Origin: Minisyncoccota bacterium
GTDB lineage: Bacteria > Patescibacteriota > Minisyncoccia > Phycocordibacterales > UBA1550
Assembly (NCBI GenBank): GCA_028712595.1
Contig: JAQTPS010000001.1
Span: 29,132 to 78,785 of the forward strand
Direction of reading: 5' to 3'
DNA: 49,654 bases
The first letter of the stretch is position 1. Each line of letters opens with the position of its first letter. A program made the position numbers and the translations under genes. Positions 1 through 7,146 of the stretch are shown here, one piece after another. Below the pieces are notes generated by a model. It had not been told where the DNA came from. It did no database searches and saw only the letters and a list, made by a program, of their open reading frames with translations.

Positions 1-108
1 GAGGGCAACCGACAAAATAGCAATGATTGAAATAACAATCAAAAGTTCTAGGAGGGTGAAGCCGGCCTCTCGTTCCATCCTCAATTTCGTATTTGTAAAT
101 GAAGTCAT
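1..108 (-). CDS. Type IV pilin-like protein, 5' part only (runs off left edge)
   Basis: Only the first 36 codons lie in the window. The start at 108 is placed by identity with the complete pilin gene at 289-1050: this segment and 82 bp upstream are the same, base for base. It encodes a prepilin leader, the processing site (REAG/FTLLELL) and most of the hydrophobic N-terminal helix used for membrane insertion and pilus packing. It lies downstream of the complete pilin on the same strand, behind its own copy of the promoter. The C-terminal head, which would show whether the two pilins differ, is outside the window. Confidence 0.8.
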   Translation of the reverse strand, partial: MTSFTNTKLRMEREAGFTLLELLIVISIIAILSVAL

Positions 109-156
109 GTTTTCGTAAAAACTTAGCAAACAATTAATAACTAATAATGCTGGTAT

Positions 157-186
157 ATTATAGCATCTGGTGTTTATGAAGTGCAA
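157..186 (-). promoter_or_regulatory. Promoter of left-edge pilin
   Basis: On the minus strand TTGCAC, an 18-nt spacer and TATAAT, preceded by TGC (extended -10). It is identical to the promoter of the upstream pilin. The predicted leader is about 40 nt. Confidence 0.75.
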
Positions 187-229
187 GGATATCTGTGTGT
201 AAGTCTCTAAAAAGAGGATTACTAATAAA

Positions 230-263
230 AACAGCCCCTCCTTTTTGAAGTGGAGGGGCTGTT
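230..263 (-). terminator. Intrinsic terminator after the complete pilin
   Basis: A perfect 12-bp stem (AACAGCCCCTCC / GGAGGGGCTGTT) with a 10-nt loop. On the minus strand it is followed by TTTTTATTA. It lies about 25 bp past the pilin stop and separates it from the second pilin. Confidence 0.85.
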
Positions 264-288
264 TTCGAAATGAATTCTCAAAATTGAG

Positions 289-1050
289 CTAGAATGCTGC
301 TGCTGTTATTGGCAATAGGTTTAAGCTATTCCCAATTTCATACTTGTCGTCATTGTCTCCACCGTCTTTTGTCATCCTGTTGTCATCGACAGTGTATGCG
401 TTGCTTTCAAGAACTGCGTTAACCTCAAATACAAACCCTGGCTTTCCTGAGCCAACCGTTGAAGAAGTTGCGTTCTGGCATGCATAACGGTATACAAGAT
501 CTGTTTTTGCGGGAGTGGTTGCATTCACTGTGTTTGTGGGGTCAACTGGAAGATTTGAAATTGGGGACCCCGAAGTTAGATTTTTAAATACAATCTTAAT
601 CCAACCGTTTCCATCGATAGCTGCGGTACCAGCCGAGCACCATGCTGCTGCTCCACCGAAGGTAGTTGCCGCATCAGTTCCTGCCGCAGGAGCTGCGCCT
701 GTGCAAGCGACAGATGTGGTACTGTAGGCGATTTTTGCTGTGGAGTTTAAAGCCAATGTTCCTCCTCCAGGCGCAACTGTCAAACAGCTACCAGCGCCAC
801 CTGCTGCTGCAAAGTTGTCCAAACTTGGGGTGGATGTTGAAGTAAGCATCACACCGATGGCGGTTTTGAGAGTTTTTAGATCCGCAATGCGTCGCGCATC
901 ACGAGACTTTTTGAGAGCCTCTGCTGGGTTAAGCAAGAACACGAGGGCAACCGACAAAATAGCAATGATTGAAATAACAATCAAAAGTTCTAGGAGGGTG
1001 AAGCCGGCCTCTCGTTCCATCCTCAATTTCGTATTTGTAAATGAAGTCAT
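289..1050 (-). CDS. Type IV pilin-like protein
   Basis: A 253-residue prepilin. I start it at 1050 (MTSFTNTKLRMEREAG), not at 1203 as in the ORF track, because the extra 51 codons run through a clear promoter. A 16-residue basic leader ends in Gly, followed by mature FTLLELL with the conserved Glu at position 5 and a hydrophobic helix through about residue 43 (VISIIAILSVALVFLL). The helix continues as a charged segment (KKSRDARRIADLK), typical of pilin alpha-1. The rest is a Gly/Ala/Thr/Ser-rich globular head with four cysteines (SCL, ACT, WCS, ACQ) that could form disulfides. It would be cleaved by a prepilin peptidase, which is not in this window, and assembled by the type IV pilus machinery encoded nearby. 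It could be a minor pilin or pseudopilin instead of the main subunit. Confidence 0.87.
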   Translation of the reverse strand: MTSFTNTKLRMEREAGFTLLELLIVISIIAILSVALVFLLNPAEALKKSRDARRIADLKTLKTAIGVMLTSTSTPSLDNFAAAGGAGSCLTVAPGGGTLALNSTAKIAYSTTSVACTGAAPAAGTDAATTFGGAAAWCSAGTAAIDGNGWIKIVFKNLTSGSPISNLPVDPTNTVNATTPAKTDLVYRYACQNATSSTVGSGKPGFVFEVNAVLESNAYTVDDNRMTKDGGDNDDKYEIGNSLNLLPITAAAF

Positions 1051-1132
1051 GTTTTCGTAAAAACTTAGCAAACAATTAATAACTAATAATGCTGGTATAT
1101 TATAGCATCTGGTGTTTATGAAGTGCAAGGAT
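943..1132. repeat. Direct repeat copy 2 (pilin promoter plus leader)
   Basis: Second copy of the 190-bp block at 1-190. It covers the promoter, leader and first 36 codons of the complete pilin. The perfect identity over both non-coding and coding DNA indicates a recent duplication or ongoing gene conversion. Confidence 0.95.
1099..1128 (-). promoter_or_regulatory. Promoter of the complete pilin
   Basis: TTGCAC, 18-nt spacer, TATAAT with an upstream TGC on the minus strand. It predicts a leader of about 40 nt with no obvious Shine-Dalgarno sequence. It decides the pilin start at 1050. Confidence 0.78.
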
Positions 1133-1228
1133 GATTGTGTATAACTACCTGTGTATAACTTCTGAAGTATTGATGGGGTATTTTGTGGATGTCGCTCTGT
1201 CAATCTTAAATCGTTTTATCCTTGTCTT

Positions 1229-1615
1229 TTATGGTTGCGCCATTCCAATGTACGCTTTCATCTTTGCTATAACAGTTTGTATTGGAGAATCTACTTTTAC
1301 TAAGTATTCTCTTGCGCCGAGGGCAATGGCTCGGTCCTGGTCAACCTTTTGTCCGAGATTGGAGAGCATAATAACGGGAATCTTTGAGAGTTCGGGCTTT
1401 TTCTTTAATTGTTCCAACACCCAGAAGCCGTCTTTTTTTGGGAGCATAACATCCAAGACAACAAGGTCTGGGCGTTCTTCAATAATTTTTGCTAGAGCTT
1501 CTTCCCCATCTAGGGCAATTAAGACCAAAACACCGTCGTTGGCAAGCTTTATTTTGTAGATTTTGGAGATATGCTCATCGTCCTCTACAATCAATATTTT
1601 TTTCTGCTTTTCCAT
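1229..1615 (-). CDS. Single-domain response regulator (CheY-like)
   Basis: This 128-residue protein is one receiver domain with no output domain. The acidic pair (EDD, residues 11-13), the phosphoacceptor Asp in VVLDVMLP, the Ser in VIMLSNLG and the Lys in YLVKVD are all present. It is a close paralogue of the next gene upstream (DGFWVLEQLKK and SKIPVI are shared), so the pair arose by tandem duplication. It most likely receives phosphate from the kinase at 2124-4604 and acts by protein-protein contact, as CheY, Spo0F or PilG/PilH do. Its position between the kinase and the pilins suggests control of pilus function. That link is inference. Confidence 0.88.
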   Translation of the reverse strand: MEKQKKILIVEDDEHISKIYKIKLANDGVLVLIALDGEEALAKIIEERPDLVVLDVMLPKKDGFWVLEQLKKKPELSKIPVIMLSNLGQKVDQDRAIALGAREYLVKVDSPIQTVIAKMKAYIGMAQP

Positions 1616-1685
1616 AATATTTTTAAGAAAAATCCGTTCCTGGCCTCCCTTGCAAGCGAAGAGTGGGGATAAGGTGTTTTAAATC

Positions 1686-2081
1686 TTAACTCACATTTTT
1701 CTCGCCTTCTTTTACATAATAAAGTACCTTATCAACTAATGTATTTAAATCATAATCCACCTTTACCAGATACTCTTTTGCGCCAAGCGCAAAAGCTTTT
1801 TCTTTGTGAGCTTCTTGCCCCAAATTGGAAAGCACGATAACGGGAATTTTGGAAAAATCGGGGTTTCTCTTTAACTGTTCTAGCACCCAAAAGCCGTCTC
1901 TCTTAGGAAGCATCAAGTCTAGAATAATAACATCGGGCCTGTTAGCGGTTATTATCTCCAAAGCTTCACCACCGTCACGCGCAAATAACGTCAGAAAACC
2001 TAACTTCTGAAGCTTTATATTATATGCACGGGAGTGGTGCTCGTCGTCCTCCACAATTAGTATCTTTTTTTGTTCGACCAT
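1686..2081 (-). CDS. Single-domain response regulator (CheY-like)
   Basis: A 131-residue receiver-only protein. I start it at 2081 (MVEQKKILIVEDDEH) and not at 2120, because a TATAAT box lies 9 nt upstream of this ATG and the longer ORF overlaps the promoter. The acidic pair (EDD), phosphoacceptor (IILDLMLP), Ser switch residue (VIVLSNLG) and Lys (YLVKVD) are intact. It lies immediately downstream of the sensor kinase (42 bp) and upstream of its paralogue, so the three form a probable phosphorelay with one kinase and two diffusible receivers. There is no DNA-binding domain, so regulation is not directly transcriptional. Confidence 0.88.
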   Translation of the reverse strand: MVEQKKILIVEDDEHHSRAYNIKLQKLGFLTLFARDGGEALEIITANRPDVIILDLMLPKRDGFWVLEQLKRNPDFSKIPVIVLSNLGQEAHKEKAFALGAKEYLVKVDYDLNTLVDKVLYYVKEGEKNVS

Positions 2082-2090
2082 ATCAGCACA

Positions 2091-2120
2091 ATTATAGCAT
2101 AAAAAGCCTTTGTCAAACAA
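2091..2120 (-). promoter_or_regulatory. Promoter of the first response regulator
   Basis: TTGTTT, 18-nt spacer, TGC directly before TATAAT on the minus strand. The -10 ends 9 nt before the ATG at 2081. The promoter starts just past the kinase stop codon, so the regulators can be expressed separately from the kinase. Confidence 0.65.
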
Positions 2121-2123
2121 TCT

Positions 2124-4604
2124 TTAGGAGGACCCTTTCGTTTCCGTGTTGTTATCCATAGAAGTAGCTATTTTCGAAGTAGTGGGTATTGTGAAGAAAA
2201 AAGTAGTTCCTTTGCCTTCTGGACTTTCAAACCATATCTTTCCTCCCCATGCAGTAATGAGATCTTTCACCAGGGCGAGGCCAAGACCCGATCCATCTGG
2301 TGTTTTTGTAATTGCGTTATCTGCTCTGAAGAATTTTGAAAAGATGTGCGCTCGTTGGTTCTCGGGAATTCCAATACCGTTATCGCTGACTGAATAGAGA
2401 ACTTCGGGTTTTCCCTCGCTTCGTTTCCATGATGCTTCAATTATTCCGTTTTCGTTCGTATAGCGGATAGCGTTTGATAACAAATTCAATATAACCTGTC
2501 GTAGACCAATGGCGTCAAGCCACACAACAATTGGCTCCCCTTCCGGCGGAAGGGTTTTTAAAATTAATTTTCTCGCGCTGGCTTGCGGCGCAAGTTCTTT
2601 GGAAATTTGCTCTGTGAACAAATTAAGGTTTATGGCTTCTTTTTCAGATTTAATTTTCCCGCTCTCAATGCGAGATATACCAAGAAGAAGGTCTATGGTC
2701 TGGTAGAGCCGTTCCGCTCCATCGTGGATTTCATTCAAAAAATCGCGTTGAGTTAAGTTGAGTGCCTCTGTGTTGTCAGAAAGGAGCATCTCTGAATACC
2801 AGCGTATCGTGGTAAGTGGCGTACGAAGCTGATGGGAAGCAATTGAGATGAATCCGGACTTCGCTTCGTCAAGCTCGCGATCTTCCGACACATCGCGGAC
2901 TACAATCACCGCGCCAGATGGTCCCTTTCCCAGTGGCGCCATTGAAAATACTATTGGGAGCTTGAATTGGCGTTTTTCGGTTGTGATAGAGAGTTCATCT
3001 TCGAGGTGAGTAACTACTACGGACTTTGCCAGAAGTACTTCTTTGGTCGGCCATTCTTCGTCTAAGGTTTCCTGCATTTTTTTCCTCTTAAGCTTAACAA
3101 CTTCACGAAGATCTTTGCCAAGAAGTTCATTCGAAGAAAGACAGAGCATTTCTTCCGCTTTTGGATTTACAAGCACAATCTTGTACTCCGAATCAATAAT
3201 AATGAGTCCATCTCCAATGGATGCAATGATTGTCTCGAGGCGCGCGCTTTGAATCTGGAGTTGTTCCTTCGCCTTCCAAGAGTTTTCAAGGAGGTTCTGA
3301 GTTGCTCGACTTGTTTGCTCAAGGAATTTTTCTTGCTTTCTGTGCTCCTCTATATCAGCCTCAAGTTGAGTTTTCTTTTCAGAAAGTTCTTTACTAACCT
3401 GGCGAAGTGTTCGTTCTGTCCACATTGTATTGTCGAGCATGTTATTGAAAACTCGAGCAAGGTAACTAATCTCATCTTTGCCGACAGAGGATGTCCGTGC
3501 CTTTATGTCTCCTTCCGCTACCTTTTTTGCTGTTTCAATTATATTGGCGAGGCGATCCAAGGGGCTGCGAACTGCAAGGAAAATTATTAGCAGGGACTCA
3601 AGAAAAATTGTGATGATTATTATTATTGAAGTGCGCACCATATCGTCATAGATTGAGTATGCTTCTTTTGTTTCTATCTCGGTGAGAATCACGACTCCAT
3701 CGCCTGCGAGGCATACTGACGCTCCGGCGACAAGGGTGCCTTTATAGTCCGAGTATTCTCCATCCACATCCCTGTTGCTTCGGAAACATTCTCCGGTTGG
3801 CTTTGGTATTACTTTTTGATTTTCAAAGAAACCCTTTTTAACAAAACGAGTTGGTGTGATTATAAACCCGTCTTTGTTCATAAAATATATTTCCGATGTA
3901 TTGAACATGGAAATAAACCCTCCGTTGAAGGTGCCGTTACGGCCCTTCAATGTGCCACGAAAAATGTTGACGAGATCCGAGAGTGAATTAGAATTAACCA
4001 CAAAAACGACCGGGAGGGGCACTGGTTTACCTTTCGAATCCAGTATGTTTGAAAAGAGTCGCGCTGTGGTACGAAATATTGGGTCTGAATCTTGACCATT
4101 TTCAAAAATAAATGGGTCGGTAATTGCTTCCTGGAAATCACCTTTTAGGATTTTTGGGAAAGAATCTGTGTCGGAAAGAGTTTCGCCCTTTTTTTCATTA
4201 TCGCCAACCCTATCCGAACTGCTAGATGCTAGTATGACACCCTCTGGGTCAACGAGATCAATAGAAAGAATTGTATTATCATATTTTATTTTCTCTTGGT
4301 TCACATAAACCATGAACTCATCAATAAGCGCTTTATGACTTTTAAGTGAGAGTTTTGGGTCTACGATTTTGCTTGCGAGATCTCTTGTGTATTTGTCCGA
4401 AGTCCAGTCAGCAATTCGTGCATTAAGCTTCTGAATAAATTCAAGGTATGCTCTCTCATTTTTGTACGCTGTAATGCGTAAGTTTGTAATAAGCTGTTTT
4501 TCAAAACTTGCGTGCACATGGTACGTAAGATACACAACTATAAGTGTTGCAAGAAAAATAATGAGAGTACCAAAAAATAAAATAGCTTTTGTGCGAATTT
4601 TCAT
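2124..4604 (-). CDS. Membrane sensor histidine kinase (periplasmic sensor-HAMP-PAS-HisKA-HATPase)
   Basis: An 826-residue kinase. Transmembrane helices lie at about 8-28 and 326-345 and enclose a roughly 300-residue extracytoplasmic sensor (two-helix entry, then a mixed fold like dCACHE). HAMP follows at about 346-400, a coiled coil at 400-455 and a PAS domain at about 456-570. The dimerisation and phosphoacceptor domain has H591 in SHQLRTPLTTI. The ATPase shows an N box (NLLSNAIRYT), G1 (DNGIGIPENQ) and G2 (GSGLGLALVKDL). It has no receiver domain, which fits the two separate receivers downstream. The ligand is unknown. It is transcribed divergently from the pilM operon. VicK/PhoR-type organisation is the nearest general match. 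Confidence 0.93.
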   Translation of the reverse strand: MKIRTKAILFFGTLIIFLATLIVVYLTYHVHASFEKQLITNLRITAYKNERAYLEFIQKLNARIADWTSDKYTRDLASKIVDPKLSLKSHKALIDEFMVYVNQEKIKYDNTILSIDLVDPEGVILASSSSDRVGDNEKKGETLSDTDSFPKILKGDFQEAITDPFIFENGQDSDPIFRTTARLFSNILDSKGKPVPLPVVFVVNSNSLSDLVNIFRGTLKGRNGTFNGGFISMFNTSEIYFMNKDGFIITPTRFVKKGFFENQKVIPKPTGECFRSNRDVDGEYSDYKGTLVAGASVCLAGDGVVILTEIETKEAYSIYDDMVRTSIIIIITIFLESLLIIFLAVRSPLDRLANIIETAKKVAEGDIKARTSSVGKDEISYLARVFNNMLDNTMWTERTLRQVSKELSEKKTQLEADIEEHRKQEKFLEQTSRATQNLLENSWKAKEQLQIQSARLETIIASIGDGLIIIDSEYKIVLVNPKAEEMLCLSSNELLGKDLREVVKLKRKKMQETLDEEWPTKEVLLAKSVVVTHLEDELSITTEKRQFKLPIVFSMAPLGKGPSGAVIVVRDVSEDRELDEAKSGFISIASHQLRTPLTTIRWYSEMLLSDNTEALNLTQRDFLNEIHDGAERLYQTIDLLLGISRIESGKIKSEKEAINLNLFTEQISKELAPQASARKLILKTLPPEGEPIVVWLDAIGLRQVILNLLSNAIRYTNENGIIEASWKRSEGKPEVLYSVSDNGIGIPENQRAHIFSKFFRADNAITKTPDGSGLGLALVKDLITAWGGKIWFESPEGKGTTFFFTIPTTSKIATSMDNNTETKGSS

Positions 4605-4619
4605 GCAGGGTGTACAAAA

Positions 4620-4625
4620 AGTATA
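4620..4625 (-). promoter_or_regulatory. Possible -10 box of the kinase gene
   Basis: TATACT on the minus strand, 15 nt before the kinase ATG. I could not find a convincing -35 or TGn extension, so this is tentative. Confidence 0.35.
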
Positions 4626-4714
4626 TGTTTATATGCAATATCTTTAGTTATTCGGAAGTTAAGTTGCATTTTCTCAACTAAATTTATTTAAGTATAGCAT
4701 GCAAATAAAAAACT

Positions 4715-4728
4715 TGGTATACTATAAT
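4715..4728 (+). promoter_or_regulatory. Promoter of the pilM operon
   Basis: Two overlapping -10 boxes: TGGTATACT at 4715-4723 and TATAAT at 4723-4728. Transcription would begin near 4730-4735, giving a leader of about 55 nt before the pilM start at 4789. The longer ORF start (4699) lies upstream of this promoter and is therefore unlikely. Confidence 0.6.
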
Positions 4729-4788
4729 GACAGGAAACATTATGCAGTGTATTTTGAAATTCTTAACAGTTCCTGTTTCCCTCCCCAA

Positions 4789-6222
4789 ATGAATATTCTT
4801 AATCTCTTAACAAAAGAAAAGCGCGTTGCTGGAGTCGAGGTCAGCGACGCAGTTGTTCGCATAGCATTTTTACGAGAGCGCAAGAACAAACGTTTAAAAA
4901 AAACGGACATAGAGCTTGTCCTTGTTGAAGAACCCATCAACGACGATATCATCATGGAGGGTCAGGTTGCCGACCCAGGGCTTTTAAGCAAGAGTCTCAA
5001 GTCTATTTGGAATAAGGCCCACATTGAGGCCGATTATGCCATTGTGTCAATTCCAGGAGACACAACATACTCTCGTATTTTCTCGTTTCCTAAAAGCGTT
5101 GCGGGCCAACGACTCACTGAAGCTATGAAGCTTGCAGTTAGTTATCAACTTCCCATGAAGATAGAGTCTACCTATCTCGACTGGGAACAGATACCAAGCA
5201 CGCGCTCATCAAATCAAATCATATTATCCACAATCCCAAAAAAAATTGCTGAAAGTTATATCGACGCTCTCGATGTGGCTGGGATAAAAACGCTTGCCCT
5301 CGAAACACATCTCTCAAGCATCGCGCGAGCAATAAAATTAAAACCTGGACAGGCGACTATTTTTACAAAAAAAACTCCTGACACAACGACTGTATTTATC
5401 CTGAAGGATGGCATATTGAGATTCTCGCGCATGCTTCCAAACAGGGTTGTCTCGGAAAAGGAACTTGCAGAAGAAATTCGCCGTATTAAAACCGCTTTTG
5501 AGGCGGAGGGTGAAGAAAATGCGGTGGAGGAATCCCTTGAAAATATGCCTGTATGCGATGACTACGCAAATTATCCAGAGTTGATGAAACAAGAGGGGGA
5601 AAAATCAAGATGGTTTCCTGCTTTGGGGGCGGTCATTCGCGGTCAAATTGAAGAAGGTCAAGATAATATTATATCTCTCCTTCCTGTGGGTACAGAGGAA
5701 GCATACACCTACCAAAAAGCTGCAGCATTTATGGGTCTTGTGCGAAATTTGACTATTGGCGTATCAGTATTTTTTATGATTGCATTTCTTGGATTTCATC
5801 TTTTTGTGGTTTCTTTGGCAGAGAGCTCTGCAAAGGCCAGCGCAACTCTTTCCGAGACCTCCCCGCTCGGAGAATTGACAGAAAAAGAGAATCTGATAAC
5901 ACACACGAATGATTTAAGCGAAACAGCCCAAAACATACTCTCTACCACGCCGATGTGGAGTACTGTGTTAACAGAAGTTACAAATCGAACTGTTGACGGT
6001 ATAACTATTTCACGCTTTGTTGCGTCGTCAATTAATGGGAAAATTGACTTGACGGGCATAGCAAGAGACCGTTTGGCTATTAATCAATTCAAAAAATCAC
6101 TTCAAGAATCCGCAATGTTCACTGGTGTCGATCTTCCAATTACAAACTTGGAGCAAAAAGGAAATGTCCCGTTCACCGTTTCGTTCAGCTTAAGTGACCC
6201 AAGTACGATATACTATAAATAA
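4789..6222 (+). CDS. PilM-PilN fusion, type IV pilus inner-membrane platform protein
   Basis: A 477-residue protein. I start it at MNILNLLTKEKRVAGVEVSD (4789), after the promoter. Residues 1 to about 290 match PilM, the FtsA/actin-like cytoplasmic protein: VAGVEVSDAVVRIAFL, AIVSIPGDTTYSRIFSF and ALDVAGIKTLALE. Residues about 293-477 look like PilN: an INLLP-like start (NIISLLPVG), one transmembrane helix at about 321-342, a short coiled coil, and the periplasmic ferredoxin-like domain (IDLTGIARD, VPFTVSFSLSD). In model systems PilM binds the cytoplasmic tail of PilN; here they would be one chain. It is followed 1 bp later by a pilO-like gene, so the PilMNO order is kept. The PilN half is recognised by pattern, not by a search. 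Confidence 0.82.
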   Translation: MNILNLLTKEKRVAGVEVSDAVVRIAFLRERKNKRLKKTDIELVLVEEPINDDIIMEGQVADPGLLSKSLKSIWNKAHIEADYAIVSIPGDTTYSRIFSFPKSVAGQRLTEAMKLAVSYQLPMKIESTYLDWEQIPSTRSSNQIILSTIPKKIAESYIDALDVAGIKTLALETHLSSIARAIKLKPGQATIFTKKTPDTTTVFILKDGILRFSRMLPNRVVSEKELAEEIRRIKTAFEAEGEENAVEESLENMPVCDDYANYPELMKQEGEKSRWFPALGAVIRGQIEEGQDNIISLLPVGTEEAYTYQKAAAFMGLVRNLTIGVSVFFMIAFLGFHLFVVSLAESSAKASATLSETSPLGELTEKENLITHTNDLSETAQNILSTTPMWSTVLTEVTNRTVDGITISRFVASSINGKIDLTGIARDRLAINQFKKSLQESAMFTGVDLPITNLEQKGNVPFTVSFSLSDPSTIYYK

Positions 6223-6223
6223 T

Positions 6224-6784
6224 ATGTTTACCAATAAAAATCTTATTAAACTCGCTTTGCGCCACACCCTGGTAGCGTTTGGAGCTGTTATAGTTTCGGT
6301 CGCTACAATTTGGTTTCTTGTGGGGAAAATAGATTCAACAGCAAGTAGCATAATTAAAAATCGCCAAATAGCTAGCAACTTTGACCAGCAAACCGAGCTT
6401 CTTTCAAAATTAAAGCAGAATGCAGCGATAATAGGCAAAAACGATGTACTAATAGAGAACGCCTTTCTAAGTTCGGATAATATTTTGGATTTTATAAGCG
6501 GTCTAGATGGTATAGCGACAAAAAACAAAATTATTCAGACTTTTTCGTTTGACAGCCCAGCGCCTTCTCCTGTCAGTTCTTCTTTCCCTCTCTCTTCCAT
6601 TAGCTACACTACAAAAATGATAACAGACGTATCTACTTTTAAAAGTTATTTGTCGGACTTTGAGAAGCTTCCTTATTTCTCAAAGGTTGACAGCATCCTT
6701 ATGTCCTCGCAGGATAAAAATGGCTGGGAGCATAGCACGGCAATTTCTTTTGGCGCAACATTATTTACAAAGACAGTACAATAA
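6224..6784 (+). CDS. PilO-like pilus assembly protein
   Basis: A 186-residue bitopic membrane protein, started at MFTNKNL (6224), 1 bp after the pilM-pilN stop. It has a short cytoplasmic tail, a transmembrane helix at about residues 15-35 (TLVAFGAVIVSVATIWFLV), a coiled-coil segment, and a C-terminal alpha/beta domain (SYTTKMITDVSTFKSYLSDFEKLPYFSKVDSI would fit the PilO ferredoxin-like fold; shortened here as separate motifs: TFKSYLSDFEKLPYF). PilO pairs with PilN in the periplasm to form the alignment complex. The call rests on operon position and architecture; sequence similarity to PilO families is weak by eye. Confidence 0.62.
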   Translation: MFTNKNLIKLALRHTLVAFGAVIVSVATIWFLVGKIDSTASSIIKNRQIASNFDQQTELLSKLKQNAAIIGKNDVLIENAFLSSDNILDFISGLDGIATKNKIIQTFSFDSPAPSPVSSSFPLSSISYTTKMITDVSTFKSYLSDFEKLPYFSKVDSILMSSQDKNGWEHSTAISFGATLFTKTVQ

Positions 6785-6788
6785 TATT

Positions 6789-7139
6789 ATGGAAACTAAA
6801 GATAATAAAACTAAAGATAATAAATTTACCGCAACATTAAAAAAGATGAAGCCACGGGATTTTATTTATCCAGGAATATTTCTTTTGTTTTCCCTTGGTG
6901 TCTTGGTGACATTCTTCCTTACAACGCAGTTCATTTCAAAAACAATAAACAAAGTTTTTTATGTGGAAAATATCCAAGAGCCTGCTGGTCTTAATGTTCA
7001 AGCGTATAAACTAACCGCTAAAAAATTACATCTCAAAATAAACGAGCCTGGAAATACTGTTGTGAATACGGAGACCGTTTCTTCGCCTGCTGAAACAACA
7101 GCAACATCTACCGCTACTGATAAAACAGTGGTTAGGTAA
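6789..7139 (+). CDS. Small single-pass membrane protein in the pilM operon
   Basis: A 116-residue protein with a start at METKDNK (6789), 4 bp after the pilO-like stop. A Lys-rich cytoplasmic N-terminus (two KTKDNK-like copies) precedes a transmembrane helix at about residues 30-52 (GIFLLFSLGVLVTFFLTTQF). A short external stretch and a Thr/Ser/Ala-rich tail follow. By position it could stand in for PilP, but it lacks a lipobox and any recognisable PilP domain. It may be a specific accessory factor. I do not recognise the family. Confidence 0.6.
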   Translation: METKDNKTKDNKFTATLKKMKPRDFIYPGIFLLFSLGVLVTFFLTTQFISKTINKVFYVENIQEPAGLNVQAYKLTAKKLHLKINEPGNTVVNTETVSSPAETTATSTATDKTVVR

Positions 7140-7146
7140 AAAGAAT

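Larger units (their letters stand above)
1..190. repeat. Direct repeat copy 1 (pilin promoter plus leader)
   Basis: This block matches 943-1132 without any mismatch I could find. It holds the extended -10/-35 promoter, the untranslated leader and the first 36 codons of a pilin. Similarity ends just past the -35 box. The left limit is unknown because it is the window edge. Confidence 0.95.
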
